A DNA stretch of 64,000 nt from Flavonifractor sp052065355 (GTDB lineage Bacteria > Bacillota > Clostridia > Oscillospirales > Oscillospiraceae). The stretch lies in the NCBI RefSeq assembly GCF_052065355.1, contig NZ_JBQHUF010000001.1:463878-527877 (forward strand), in the 5' to 3' direction. A program made the translations under genes and the position numbers. The notes beneath the pieces are model-generated. The model was not told where the DNA came from, made no database searches, and saw nothing but the letters and a program-made list of their open reading frames with translations. Shown in pieces: positions 8,452 to 16,256 of the stretch; the stretch's first letter is position 1, and each line of letters begins with the position of its first letter.

Positions 8452-8481
8452 TTGACAAAACGACGGAATGACGCTTATAAT
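8452..8481 (+). promoter_or_regulatory. Consensus sigma-A promoter of the sigH-like gene
   Basis: A perfect TTGACA (8452-8457) and a perfect TATAAT (8476-8481) with an 18-bp spacer, 18 bp before the ATG. It also shows that an in-frame upstream start at 8452 would be inside the promoter and is wrong. Confidence 0.85.
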
Positions 8482-8499
8482 GTTGCAAGGAGAAACGGC

Positions 8500-9135
8500 A
8501 TGATACTAGAACAAAGCAACCCTCACGAGCCCAGTGATGAATCCCTGTGTGCGCAAGCTGCTGCAGGTGACCGCAGGGCGGAGGAGACCCTTGTTGTACG
8601 CTACAACCGCTTGGTGCGGATGTGCGCCCGGCCTTATTTCTTAGCGGGCGGTGACAGCGAGGATCTGATTCAGGAGGGAATGGTAGGTCTGCTGGGTGCC
8701 ATCCGGGAATATGATCCGGACAAGGCGGCGTCCTTTCGGACCTATGCGGAGGTCTGTGTGAAGAACCGGCTGTTCTCCGCCGTCAAAGCAGCAGCAAGAG
8801 ATAAGCACACACCGCTGAACAACTCTGTTTCATTTGAAACCCCTCTTTTTTGCGGATCCGGTGAGCGTTTTGCCTGCGGTACACCCGGCCGCCAGGCGGA
8901 AGACCCGGAGGAGATCTTCCTGAGCAGAGAGGCGTTCCGTGAACGTATGAAAGCGCTCCATGGCCAGTTATCCGGCTTTGAAGCGAACATACTCAGGTTG
9001 TATTTGAACGGTCTGTCCTACTCCGAGATTGCGGCCGAGGTAAACAAGTCCCCCAAGTCGGTGGACAACGCTGTCCAGCGAATCCGTCGGAAGCTGGCGC
9101 AGCACTCTTCATCTGGCGACTTCAGCGCAAGCTGA
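8500..9135 (+). CDS. sigH: Sporulation-type sigma factor, SigH-like
   Basis: A 211-residue sigma-70 family factor. Region 2 is clear (residues ~40-95: NRLVRMCARPYFLAGGDSED, then LIQEGMVGLLGAIREYDPDK, then FRTYAEVCVKNRLF), including the -10-binding helix. Region 4 has a helix-turn-helix at ~165-200 (LRLYLNGLSYSEIAAEVNKS and KSVDNAVQRIRRKL). The KSVDNAVQRI wording and overall length match SigH/Spo0H of Clostridia, the transition-state factor needed for entry into sporulation. Start ATG 8500 is dictated by the promoter ending at 8481 and an AAGGAG site. The gene is monocistronic. Confidence 0.8.
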   Translation: MILEQSNPHEPSDESLCAQAAAGDRRAEETLVVRYNRLVRMCARPYFLAGGDSEDLIQEGMVGLLGAIREYDPDKAASFRTYAEVCVKNRLFSAVKAAARDKHTPLNNSVSFETPLFCGSGERFACGTPGRQAEDPEEIFLSREAFRERMKALHGQLSGFEANILRLYLNGLSYSEIAAEVNKSPKSVDNAVQRIRRKLAQHSSSGDFSAS

Positions 9136-9211
9136 ACGCATATTACAACTGTCCCAGCACGATCGGATGTTCCGGAGGATCTGGGCAAAGAAGCAAAGAG
9201 AGGGTATCATC

Positions 9212-9493
9212 ATGTACGAAGACAAGACTCTGGTATGTAAGGAATGTGGCCAGGAGTTCGTGTTCACCGCCGGTGAGCAGGAATTCTACGCTGAGCGCGG
9301 CTTCCAGAACGAGCCCCAGCGCTGCAAGGCTTGCCGTGACGCTCGCAAGGCTGCTTCCCGCGGCCCCCGCGAGTATTTCACCGCTACCTGCGCTGCTTGC
9401 GGCGGCGAGGCCAAGGTTCCCTTCGAGCCCAAGTCCGACCGTCCTGTGTACTGCAGCGACTGCTTCGCTCGCATGCGCGGCGAGCAGCACTAA
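9212..9493 (+). CDS. Zinc-ribbon domain protein
   Basis: A 93-residue protein with two Cys4-type zinc ribbons. The first has CKECG near residue 9 and CKACR near 38; the second has CAACG and CSDCF, with PFEP between them. It matches the probable-zinc-ribbon family followed by a CxxC domain, common in Firmicutes and of unknown function. Codon use is strongly biased (mostly GCT/CGC/GAG), suggesting high expression. Start ATG 9212 follows AGAGAGGG. A strong terminator follows. Confidence 0.8.
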   Translation: MYEDKTLVCKECGQEFVFTAGEQEFYAERGFQNEPQRCKACRDARKAASRGPREYFTATCAACGGEAKVPFEPKSDRPVYCSDCFARMRGEQH

Positions 9494-9503
9494 GCCGCAC
9501 ACG

Positions 9504-9535
9504 AAAGGGCGCCCATCCGGGCGCCCTTTTTCTTT
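9504..9535 (+). terminator. Terminator after the zinc-ribbon gene
   Basis: An 11-bp perfect stem AAAGGGCGCCC / GGGCGCCCTTT with loop ATCC, followed by TTTCTTT. Confidence 0.9.
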
Positions 9536-9555
9536 GCGGAAATTGCAACAATCTC

Positions 9556-9584
9556 TTGCCAAACAACGGAAAATAGGATATACT
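9556..9584 (+). promoter_or_regulatory. Promoter of the DUF1858 gene
   Basis: TTGCCA (9556-9561), 17 bp, TATACT (9579-9584), followed by a GGAGGT ribosome site and ATG 9618. Confidence 0.7.
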
Positions 9585-9617
9585 ACCGATATCCTAGAAA
9601 TTTGGAGGTATTACCCC

Positions 9618-9824
9618 ATGGCTCAGATTACCAAAGATACCATCATCGGCGACATCCTGGACATCGCCCCTGAGACTGCTCCTATCTTCCTGTCTATCGG
9701 CATGCACTGCCTGGGCTGCCCCTCCTCCCGCGGCGAGACCGTGGAGGAAGCCTGCATGGTGCACGGTGTGGACGTGAACGAGCTGCTGGCCAAAATCAAC
9801 GCCAGCGTTGGCGCCGCCCAGTAA
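9618..9824 (+). CDS. DUF1858 / hybrid-cluster-associated redox disulfide protein
   Basis: A 68-residue DUF1858 protein. The family mark is the segment IFLSIGMHCLGCPSSRGETV, whose CLGC pair can form a redox disulfide or bind metal. Such proteins occur next to hybrid-cluster proteins or fused to them; none is adjacent here. Start ATG 9618 is 8 bp after GGAGGT. It is monocistronic with its own promoter and terminator, and its biased codons suggest strong expression. Confidence 0.88.
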   Translation: MAQITKDTIIGDILDIAPETAPIFLSIGMHCLGCPSSRGETVEEACMVHGVDVNELLAKINASVGAAQ

Positions 9825-9831
9825 AAACGCA

Positions 9832-9867
9832 ATAAAAAAGGAGCGGTACAGCCGCTCCTTTTTTATC
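9832..9867 (+). terminator. Terminator after the DUF1858 gene
   Basis: The stem AAAAAAGGAGCGG / CCGCTCCTTTTTT with loop TACAG occupies the gap before trmK. Confidence 0.9.
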
Positions 9868-9881
9868 AGGAGGAGATACCG

Positions 9882-10595
9882 ATGCGGACCTTTGAACTCT
9901 CGCCACGCCTGCGGTCAGTAGCGGATATGGTGCCGAAAGGCGCAAAGCTGGCGGATATTGGAACAGACCACGCCTATCTGCCGACATGGTTAATCCTGCA
10001 CGGTGTGATCGATCGTGCCATCGCTGCCGATCTGCGGGAAGGGCCACTGGAGCGCGCCAGACTGACGGCGGAGAAATATGGGCTTGGGGATTATATGAGC
10101 TTTCGCCTATGCGACGGCTTGTCCGGCGTGGGGGAGGAAGAGGCGGATGTGATCTCCATCGCCGGTATGGGCGGAGAGACTATCGCGGAGATCCTGGCTG
10201 CGGCGCCCTGGACGAAGAGCGGAGAAAAATTGCTTTTGCTCCAACCTATGAGCGCCCAGCCGGAACTGCGGAGCTGGCTGCAGAGCCACGGCTACGTCAT
10301 CTGCCGCGAGGTGCTGAGCAAAGAAGGGGATACCCTGTATGTCACCTTCCAGGTGACAGTGGGGCAGATGGCGCCGCTGTCGGCCGGTGAACTTTGGGCA
10401 GGACGGCAGCAGCAAAGTGACAATGCACCTCTGCGGGCAGAATATTTGGACCGTTTGATGACTCAGAGCAGCCGGGCGCTGGAGGGACTGCGGCGGTCCG
10501 CACGGGCGGCCGAGGATGGACGTTTGGCAGAAATGGAGCGTCTTTATCAGGATTTGCTCCATCTAAAGGAGGAATGGGCAACATGGCAACAGTAA
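9882..10595 (+). CDS. trmK: tRNA (adenine(22)-N1)-methyltransferase
   Basis: A 237-residue SAM-dependent methyltransferase that makes m1A22 in tRNA. The SAM-binding motif I is KLADIGTDHAYLP and motif IV is ISIAGMGGETIAEIL, both hallmarks of TrmK/YqfN. A C-terminal coiled-coil region follows (residues ~180-235). The 3' end overlaps the next gene by 13 bp, the same trmK-nif3 order seen in many Firmicutes. Start ATG 9882 follows AGGAGGAG. Confidence 0.93.
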   Translation: MRTFELSPRLRSVADMVPKGAKLADIGTDHAYLPTWLILHGVIDRAIAADLREGPLERARLTAEKYGLGDYMSFRLCDGLSGVGEEEADVISIAGMGGETIAEILAAAPWTKSGEKLLLLQPMSAQPELRSWLQSHGYVICREVLSKEGDTLYVTFQVTVGQMAPLSAGELWAGRQQQSDNAPLRAEYLDRLMTQSSRALEGLRRSARAAEDGRLAEMERLYQDLLHLKEEWATWQQ

Positions 10596-11380
10596 GAGAG
10601 ATTTATCAATATCTGGACGGATTGGCTCCCTTTTCGCTGCAGATGGACTTTGATAATGCCGGTTTTCTGGTGGGCAGGGGAGACCGGCGGGTGGACAAGC
10701 TGCTGGTGAGCCTGGATATCACGGAGGAGGTGGCGGCAGAAGCAGCGGAATTGGGATGCCAATTGATCGTCTCTCATCACCCGGTGATTTTCTTCCCGGC
10801 CAAGTCCATCACTGACGGCGACCCCACCGGTCGTACCCTGCTGTCTCTGGCAGAGCATCAGATCGCCGCTATCTGTGCCCATACCAATCTGGATGCAGTA
10901 CACGGCGGCGTCAACGATGCCCTGGCTCAGAAGCTGGGACTGGTACAGATCGAGCAGCTCAACCAGGACGGCGTGGATGCCTCTGGCCGGCCCTACGGCA
11001 TTGGCCGGGTGGGCAATACCGCCGGCGTTCCCCTGTATGCCCCTGCCTTTGCGGCATTTGTGAAAGAGACTCTGGGTGCCAACGGTGTGCGCTATGTGGA
11101 TGCCCGCCGCCCGGTGCGCCGGGTGGCAGTGGGTGGCGGCGCCTGCGCTGACATGCTGAAAGACGCTCTGGCTATGGGCTGTGATACTTTTGTGACCGCC
11201 GATGTGAAGTATAACGGCTTCCTGGACGCCAAGGCCCTGGGAGTCAATCTCATTGATGCCGGCCACTATCCTACCGAACAGGTTGTGGTGCCTGTGCTGG
11301 CCAAATGGCTGGCCTCTGGTTTCCCCAAAGTGGAGATCCTGACCACACAGCGGCATAAAGAGGCCTTTTCCTATCTGTGA
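10583..11380 (+). CDS. Nif3-like dinuclear metal centre protein
   Basis: A 265-residue member of the Nif3/YqfO family. It shows metal-binding HHPVIFF and AHTNLDAVHGGVND in the N-terminal half and GHYPTEQVVV in the C-terminal half, consistent with two metal ions. The approximate biochemical role is unproven; some relatives act as GTP cyclohydrolase-like or hydrolase enzymes. I choose ATG 10583 because the AAAGGAGG site at 10565-10572 is 10 nt upstream, whereas the in-frame ATG 10574 touches it. It is translationally coupled to trmK. The longer inserted domain of some Nif3 proteins is absent. Confidence 0.88.
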   Translation: MATVREIYQYLDGLAPFSLQMDFDNAGFLVGRGDRRVDKLLVSLDITEEVAAEAAELGCQLIVSHHPVIFFPAKSITDGDPTGRTLLSLAEHQIAAICAHTNLDAVHGGVNDALAQKLGLVQIEQLNQDGVDASGRPYGIGRVGNTAGVPLYAPAFAAFVKETLGANGVRYVDARRPVRRVAVGGGACADMLKDALAMGCDTFVTADVKYNGFLDAKALGVNLIDAGHYPTEQVVVPVLAKWLASGFPKVEILTTQRHKEAFSYL

Positions 11381-11384
11381 GGGG

Positions 11385-11413
11385 TTGCCAAGCGGGAGCA
11401 AACGTGATAAACT
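11385..11413 (+). promoter_or_regulatory. Promoter of yebC
   Basis: TTGCCA (11385-11390), 17 bp, TAAACT (11408-11413), 40 bp before the start codon. Confidence 0.6.
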
Positions 11414-11452
11414 AGATGCGCTGATTTTCGACGAGGAAGGGAACGAGTACCA

Positions 11453-12181
11453 ATGTCAGGACATTCCAAGTGGCATAATATCCAGAAGACCAAGGGCGCG
11501 GCCGACGCCAAGCGCTCTCAGATCTTTACCAAGATCGCCCGCGAGATGATCGTGGCCGTCAAGACCGGCGGCAGCGGCGACCCCAACAACAACTCCCGTC
11601 TGGCCACCGTTATCGCCAAGGCCAAGGCGGCCAACATGCCCAACGACAACATCAAGCGCACCATCGACAAGGCTCTGGGCTCCGGCAACACCGACAGCTA
11701 TGAGAACGTGGTGTACGAGGGCTATGGTCCCTCCGGCGTGGCTGTTATCGTGGACGCCCTCACCGACAACCGTAACCGCACCGCCCCCGAAGTGCGCCAT
11801 CTGCTGGACAAGTACGGCAAGGGCCTGGGCGCTACCGGCTGTGTGTCCTGGTCCTTTGACCGCAAGGGCGTGATCGTCATTGAGAAAGAGGATCTGGACG
11901 AGGATACCGTCATGATGGACGCGCTGGACTGCGGCGCCGACGACATGCAGGTGGAGGACGAGGTGTTTGAGGTCTACACTGATCCCGACTCCTTCGGTAC
12001 CGTGCTGGCCGCCATGGAGGAGAAGGGCTATACCTTCGTCCAGGCTGCCGTGGAGATGGTGCCTCAGAACTACGTCAAGCTGGAAAATGAGGACGACATC
12101 AAGAATATGGAGAAACTCATTGACCTGCTGGAGGACAATGACGACGTGCAGAACGTCTGGCACAACTGGGATCAGGACTGA
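11453..12181 (+). CDS. yebC: YebC/TACO1-family protein
   Basis: A 242-residue YebC/PmpR family protein, identified by its N-terminus MSGHSKWHNIQKTKGAADAK and the NMPNDNIKRTIDKALG segment. The family has been described both as DNA-binding regulators and as translation factors that help ribosomes through proline stretches; which applies here cannot be told from sequence. It is a single gene with its own promoter and a strong terminator. Length is typical. Confidence 0.93.
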   Translation: MSGHSKWHNIQKTKGAADAKRSQIFTKIAREMIVAVKTGGSGDPNNNSRLATVIAKAKAANMPNDNIKRTIDKALGSGNTDSYENVVYEGYGPSGVAVIVDALTDNRNRTAPEVRHLLDKYGKGLGATGCVSWSFDRKGVIVIEKEDLDEDTVMMDALDCGADDMQVEDEVFEVYTDPDSFGTVLAAMEEKGYTFVQAAVEMVPQNYVKLENEDDIKNMEKLIDLLEDNDDVQNVWHNWDQD

Positions 12182-12193
12182 GTTCCAATGGAT

Positions 12194-12237
12194 TTAAAAA
12201 GCGGGAAAGCCCCAGGCTTTCCCGCTTTTCCGTTTTA
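12194..12237 (+). terminator. Terminator after yebC
   Basis: The stem AAAAAGCGGGAAAGCC / GGCTTTCCCGCTTTT with a short CCA loop, then TTCCGTTTT. Confidence 0.9.
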
Positions 12238-12254
12238 ATGAGAAAGGGGTAAGC

Positions 12255-13115
12255 ATGGATCTGTCGCTGTTATGGATGCTGGTGCTGGAGTTTTTCCTGT
12301 TCTCCTGCCTCGGCTGGGTGATGGAGGTCACTCTGAAGTACATCCAATTTCACCGTTTCATCAACCGGGGCTTTCTCATCGGCCCCTATTGCCCCATCTA
12401 CGGCTGGGGCGTAGTGACGGTCACCCTGGTGGTGGGCGGACTGGCAGTCCGTCGGGGAACACTGGGCGAGACCTTCCTGGCAGGCATGGTGCTCTGCGGA
12501 GCCCTGGAATATTTCACCTCCTGGTATATGGAGAAACGATTCCACGCTCGTTGGTGGGACTATAGTCAGAAGCCCATGAACCTGCATGGCCGGATCTGGA
12601 TCGGCAACCTGCTTCTCTTTGGAGCGGCCTGCGTGGTCATCGTTCACGTCATCGATCCTGCATTTTTCCACTGGATGGAAGAATGGGATCCACAGGTCCT
12701 CAGACTGACTGCACTGGGTGTAATTGCGCTTATGGTTGCCGACTACATCACAGCCCATTTCCTGATGGGCGTGGTGCGTCGGGAGATCGATGGCCAGGTA
12801 GGAGACAACACAGAGGAGATCAGCAAGCAGGTCCACGCCCTGCTCCATGACCGGAACCTGCTGATCCGCCGTATCCATCAGGCGTACCCGAACCTCCAGG
12901 CTCGTCCTGGTCATTTGACCCAGCAGTTGCGTGATGCACGGAAGGCATATAAGCAGGCAGCCAAGCAGGTCAAACAGGAACTGAAACATATAGCCCAGGA
13001 CACCCGTGAGGATGTACGAACTGATTTGGAGCATGGCCTGCAGCAGGCTGAGGCTGCCCGCGTTCATCTGCGGGAGATTCAGAAAAAGCTTACCATCCAC
13101 CGAGAGGATGACTAA
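12255..13115 (+). CDS. CmpB-type putative ABC transporter permease (membrane protein)
   Basis: A 286-residue membrane protein with the ABC_trans_CmpB signature: a first helix ending FSCLGWVMEVTLKY, then NRGFLIGPYCPIYGWG, EYFTSWYMEKRFHARWWDYS and LHGRIWIGN. About five to six helices lie within residues 1-175. The C-terminal ~100 residues are soluble and charged, with long helices probably forming a coiled coil (DARKAYKQAAKQVKQEL). No ATPase gene is adjacent, so the permease name is only a family label. The gene ends at a palindromic terminator shared with the convergent merR gene. Confidence 0.75.
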   Translation: MDLSLLWMLVLEFFLFSCLGWVMEVTLKYIQFHRFINRGFLIGPYCPIYGWGVVTVTLVVGGLAVRRGTLGETFLAGMVLCGALEYFTSWYMEKRFHARWWDYSQKPMNLHGRIWIGNLLLFGAACVVIVHVIDPAFFHWMEEWDPQVLRLTALGVIALMVADYITAHFLMGVVRREIDGQVGDNTEEISKQVHALLHDRNLLIRRIHQAYPNLQARPGHLTQQLRDARKAYKQAAKQVKQELKHIAQDTREDVRTDLEHGLQQAEAARVHLREIQKKLTIHREDD

Positions 13116-13126
13116 CAACCACCGCC

Positions 13127-13154
13127 CCTGTCATATGACAGGGGCGGCCTCTGT
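13127..13154. terminator. Bidirectional terminator between the CmpB-like and merR genes
   Basis: A nearly perfect palindrome, GCCCCTGTCATATGACAGGGGC with extra flanking pairs, between two convergent genes. T-tracts are weak on both sides. Confidence 0.6.
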
Positions 13155-13155
13155 T

Positions 13156-13797
13156 TTACGGGATATATTCAAAGTGCTGGTACAGCCATTTGCCCGCCTT
13201 GCTGCCCAGCACCAGGGCGATGGGCAGGACAAATATCACAAAGGGCAGAATCAACACTAGTATATTCATAAAGGCATAGAAGAACAAGTCGGAGAAGCCG
13301 GACAGAGCGTTCACCAGACAGGCGTACAGCCGCAAGGCCAGGATCACCGCCAGGATCATGCACAGATTCTCCCAGATGGATTCCCAGTTCAGCCGGGCGG
13401 CCGGACTGTACTGATCGGTGGAGGGCAGGTTTCGGCAGGCAACCTCACGCTCTAACAGGGCGGCATAGTTTTCAAGGTTGTCAGCCTGCGCAGCATCTGC
13501 GCTGCTCACCCTCTCATAAGAATCGATAGCCGCCCGAAGGCGCTGCCGCAGAGCGAATGCAGCAGCCGGTGCGTTCTTTTGATAGTCCAGCCCCATGGAA
13601 CGGATCTCTTCAATGGTAAAGCCAGCCTTTCGTAAAACCGCGATGGCCCGGAGGCGCTCCACGTCGGTCTCTGAAAAATCCAGCCAGGTACGGCCGCCCC
13701 GGCGCTGGGTGTGAGGCATTACCAGCTGTTCCTGTACATAGAAGCGGACTGCCCGCTCTGTAAGCCCGGTAGCCTCACAGATTTCCTTCATCTTCAT
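13156..13797 (-). CDS. MerR-family regulator with C-terminal membrane anchor
   Basis: A 213-residue regulator. The N-terminal winged helix-turn-helix is typical of MerR (MKMKEICEATGLTERAVRFY, then EIRSMGL), followed by a helical region to ~residue 120. The C-terminal ~65 residues contain two hydrophobic helices (MILAVILALRLYACLVNAL and MNILVLILPFVIFVLPIALV), so the protein is predicted to sit in the membrane. Membrane-tethered MerR proteins are uncommon. The start ATG 13797 is 7 nt after AGGAGG; an upstream in-frame extension runs into rnpB and is rejected. No effector cysteines stand out. It is probably autoregulated (see operator). Confidence 0.82.
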   Translation of the reverse strand: MKMKEICEATGLTERAVRFYVQEQLVMPHTQRRGGRTWLDFSETDVERLRAIAVLRKAGFTIEEIRSMGLDYQKNAPAAAFALRQRLRAAIDSYERVSSADAAQADNLENYAALLEREVACRNLPSTDQYSPAARLNWESIWENLCMILAVILALRLYACLVNALSGFSDLFFYAFMNILVLILPFVIFVLPIALVLGSKAGKWLYQHFEYIP

Positions 13798-13822
13798 GTC
13801 CTTGCCTCCTTTGCTAAAAGTC

Positions 13823-13853
13823 AGTGTAGCATCTGACGTAAGGTAAGTGTCAA
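13823..13853 (-). promoter_or_regulatory. merR promoter with 19-bp spacer and overlapping operator
   Basis: On the minus strand TTGACA (13848-13853) and TACACT (13823-13828) are 19 bp apart, the long spacing that MerR regulators correct by DNA distortion. Between the boxes lies TGAC-N11-GTCA (13834-13852), a candidate dimer site. Confidence 0.65.
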
Positions 13854-13864
13854 GGATATTTCCA

Positions 13865-13899
13865 TAAAAAACGGCCCGGAGCGCTGTGCTCCGGGCCGC
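13865..13899 (-). terminator. Terminator of RNase P RNA
   Basis: On the minus strand an 11-bp stem CGGCCCGGAGC / GCTCCGGGCCG is followed by TTTTTT. Confidence 0.88.
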
Positions 13900-13904
13900 T
13901 GTAT

Positions 13905-14255
13905 CTGCAAGTAAGCCTGTAAGCCGGGTTCTGTCATTTAAGACAGCCATCTATCTCGACGCACCGTCGCCGGTACGCTCAAGCCGCCTCCTCGGGACGG
14001 CCGGGCCAGCCTTATGTCCCTCCACGGCGTTGCTCCGGATAGAGTTTACAGCGATGGACGCTTGGCACGCCATCGGGTGAGCTCTTACCTCGCCTTTCCA
14101 CCTTGACCGGCCAAAGGCCGGCAGTCTATTTCTGTTGCACTTTTCCTGGGGTCGCCCCCGGCGGGTGTTACCCGTTATCCTTGCCCTGTGGAGCCCGGAC
14201 TTTCCTCACAACCGGGCCTTTCGCCCCGGCCGCGCGGCTGTCCAGCTTGCTTGCG
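13905..14255 (-). ncRNA. rnpB: RNase P RNA, bacterial type A-like
   Basis: The catalytic RNA of RNase P, which removes 5' leaders from tRNA precursors. On the minus strand it contains the universal core strings GAGGAAAGTCCGGGCTCC, ACAGAAA near the middle, and AACCCGGCTTACAGG near the 3' end. The 5' and 3' ends (GCAAGCAAGCTG and CAGGCTTACTTGC) pair to form helix P1. Length is about 350 nt. A consensus promoter ends 7 bp upstream and a strong terminator follows. Ends are estimated from P1 pairing and the promoter, to within a few bases. Confidence 0.95.
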
Positions 14256-14261
14256 TAGGGT

Positions 14262-14290
14262 ATTTTACCGTATTCCTGCTCGATTGTCAA
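14262..14290 (-). promoter_or_regulatory. Promoter of rnpB
   Basis: On the minus strand TTGACA (14285-14290) and TAAAAT (14262-14267) have a 17-bp spacer, placing the transcription start at about 14255. Confidence 0.85.
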
Positions 14291-14309
14291 ATCAAAAGCC
14301 GCTCCCGCT

Positions 14310-14603
14310 TCAATACTGTTTCCGAATAAATTCGCCGAGGCCTCCTCCAACGGAAACCCCTATGGCCGCTGCTGCAATCAGGGACACGATGAGCATCAGC
14401 CACCCAGCCCTGGTTAGGATCCAAAGGGCAGCCGAAATGAAGATAACCGCAAACAGCAGTGGCTGTGCCGCATGACGGAACGCCTTTTTTCGAGAACCTT
14501 CGTCCGCACTCCTGGCCCTCCCGTAGGTTCGGACGCCGCTGATGAGTAGAAGCAGGGCAAACACGAAAAACAGGACGGTCAATACAGTTTCATATGTTCC
14601 CAT
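14310..14603 (-). CDS. Small membrane protein of unknown function
   Basis: A 97-residue protein with three predicted membrane helices (residues ~5-23, 47-64, 68-85), a basic loop after the first helix (RTYGRARSADEGSRKK) and a Gly-rich end. I recognise no family. The start ATG 14603 is 6 nt after AAAGGAGGC, which makes it a credible gene. It has its own promoter and lies just upstream of rnpB on the same strand. Confidence 0.7.
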   Translation of the reverse strand: MGTYETVLTVLFFVFALLLLISGVRTYGRARSADEGSRKKAFRHAAQPLLFAVIFISAALWILTRAGWLMLIVSLIAAAAIGVSVGGGLGEFIRKQY

Positions 14604-14658
14604 AACAGCGCCTCCTTTTCCGCATAGACGAAGAATTACTCTAATATATTGTGTTTTT

Positions 14659-14687
14659 ATCATATAATATTTTCCAGTCTTTTGCAA
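14659..14687 (-). promoter_or_regulatory. Promoter of the small membrane protein gene
   Basis: On the minus strand TTGCAA (14682-14687), 17 bp, TATGAT (14659-14664). Confidence 0.6.
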
Positions 14688-14777
14688 GACTGGCGCTCTG
14701 GTTAGGTATGTTTCATCAAACCAACGGAGTTTTCTATTTCGGTACTTATCTTGACCATGGAGAAAAGCTGATCCTGA

Positions 14778-14806
14778 TTGAATTTCCCCTTCAAGTAGGA
14801 TATAAT
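14778..14806 (+). promoter_or_regulatory. Promoter of murD
   Basis: TTGAAT (14778-14783), 17 bp, TATAAT (14801-14806), 34 bp before murD. It is the start of a likely murD-M42-M42-M42 transcription unit. Confidence 0.75.
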
Positions 14807-14840
14807 AAATTGGTTAAACTATGAAAAGGGAGGAACTGTT

Positions 14841-16232
14841 ATGAAGCGTTCCACCATACAGGAATATCTGGCAGGACTGAAGGGCAAGCGGGTGGCCGTT
14901 ATCGGCATTGGCGTGTCCAACACCCCGCTGATCAAAATGCTGCTGCGGGCCGGAGTAAAGGTCACCGCCTGCGACAAGAAGGCCAAGGAATCCTTTGCCG
15001 GACTGGCGGAGGAGCTGGAGAGTCTGGGCGCCACGCTCAAACTGGGACCTGACTATCTGAAGGATTTGGATTTCGAGGTCATCTTCCGCACACCGGGTAT
15101 GCGGCCCGATCTGCCCGAGCTGGTGGAGGCCCTCCAGCGGGGGGCTATCCTCACCTCTGAGATGGAGGTATTTTTCCAGGTCTGCCCCTGCAAGATCATC
15201 GCTGTAACAGGCAGTGATGGCAAGACCACCACTACTACCATTATCGCCGAACTGCTGAAAGCAGCTGGACAGACGGTATACGTAGGCGGAAATATCGGCA
15301 GACCTCTGCTGCCCGATGTGGACGGTATGGAGGAGGGAGATGTGGCAGTTCTGGAACTGTCCTCCTTCCAGCTGATGACCATGGATCGCAGCCCTGATAT
15401 CGCTGTGGTCACCAACCTGGCTCCCAACCACCTGGACGTACACAAGTCCATGGAGGAGTACGTGGACGCCAAGAAGAATATTTTCCTCCATCAGGGATCC
15501 GAGGGCCTGCTGGTGCTCAACCAAGACAACGAGATCACCCGCAGCTTTGCCCCCGAAGCGCCGGGCCGCGTGACCTTCTTCAGCCGTCGTCAGGAGCTGG
15601 AAAAGGGCGTATTCCTCAAGGACGGTGTCATCTGGGTGCGCAACGCCATGCACGAACGGCCTGTTCTGCCGGTGGCGGATATCCTGCTGCCCGGTGACCA
15701 CAACGTGGAGAACTACATGGCTGCCATTGCCGCTCTGGACGGTCTGATTCCTGACCAGGTGATCCGGGAGTTCGCGGCAAAGTTTGCCGGTGTGGAGCAC
15801 CGGATCGAGCTGGTACGTACCCTGAACGGTGTTAAATATTATAACGACTCCATCGCATCCAGCCCGTCCCGCACCATCGCCGGTCTACGCTCCTTCCAGC
15901 AAAAAGTCATTCTGATTGCAGGCGGCTATGATAAGCACATCCCCTTTGACGTGCTTGGCCCTGAAGTTATAGAACATGTCAAGGAACTGTTCCTGACAGG
16001 CGATACCTCCGCCAAGATCCGTGCTGCGGTGGAAGGGGCACCTGGATATGATCCTGCCCAGCTTCCCATCACAGTGATCGACGATTTTGAGGAGGCCGTG
16101 CTGGCGGCCCATCGGGCGGCCAAGCCAGGGGATGTAGTGATCCTGTCTCCCGCCTGTGCCTCTTTTGATAAGTTTAAGAACTTTATGGAGCGGGGCGCTG
16201 CTTTTAAGAAGATCATCTATGGTCTGTCGTAA
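14841..16232 (+). CDS. murD: UDP-N-acetylmuramoyl-L-alanine--D-glutamate ligase
   Basis: A 463-residue Mur ligase that adds D-glutamate to UDP-MurNAc-L-Ala in peptidoglycan synthesis. The N-terminal Rossmann-like UDP-binding domain begins KRVAVIGIGVSNTPL. The ATP-binding P-loop is TGSDGKTT (residues 123-130), the central domain has VTNLAPNHLDVHKS, and VEHRIELV plus YNDSIASSPSRT mark the C-terminal part. It stands apart from a mur cluster and is followed 24 bp later by peptidase genes. Start ATG 14841 is 7 nt after GGGAGGAA. Confidence 0.94.
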   Translation: MKRSTIQEYLAGLKGKRVAVIGIGVSNTPLIKMLLRAGVKVTACDKKAKESFAGLAEELESLGATLKLGPDYLKDLDFEVIFRTPGMRPDLPELVEALQRGAILTSEMEVFFQVCPCKIIAVTGSDGKTTTTTIIAELLKAAGQTVYVGGNIGRPLLPDVDGMEEGDVAVLELSSFQLMTMDRSPDIAVVTNLAPNHLDVHKSMEEYVDAKKNIFLHQGSEGLLVLNQDNEITRSFAPEAPGRVTFFSRRQELEKGVFLKDGVIWVRNAMHERPVLPVADILLPGDHNVENYMAAIAALDGLIPDQVIREFAAKFAGVEHRIELVRTLNGVKYYNDSIASSPSRTIAGLRSFQQKVILIAGGYDKHIPFDVLGPEVIEHVKELFLTGDTSAKIRAAVEGAPGYDPAQLPITVIDDFEEAVLAAHRAAKPGDVVILSPACASFDKFKNFMERGAAFKKIIYGLS

Positions 16233-16256
16233 CATCATGAAGGAGTGAACATTCTG

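Noticed and set aside
13886..14475. Plus-strand open frames of 60-95 residues over 13886-14475
   Set aside because: They lie on the opposite strand of RNase P RNA and of the small membrane protein gene and have no ribosome sites.
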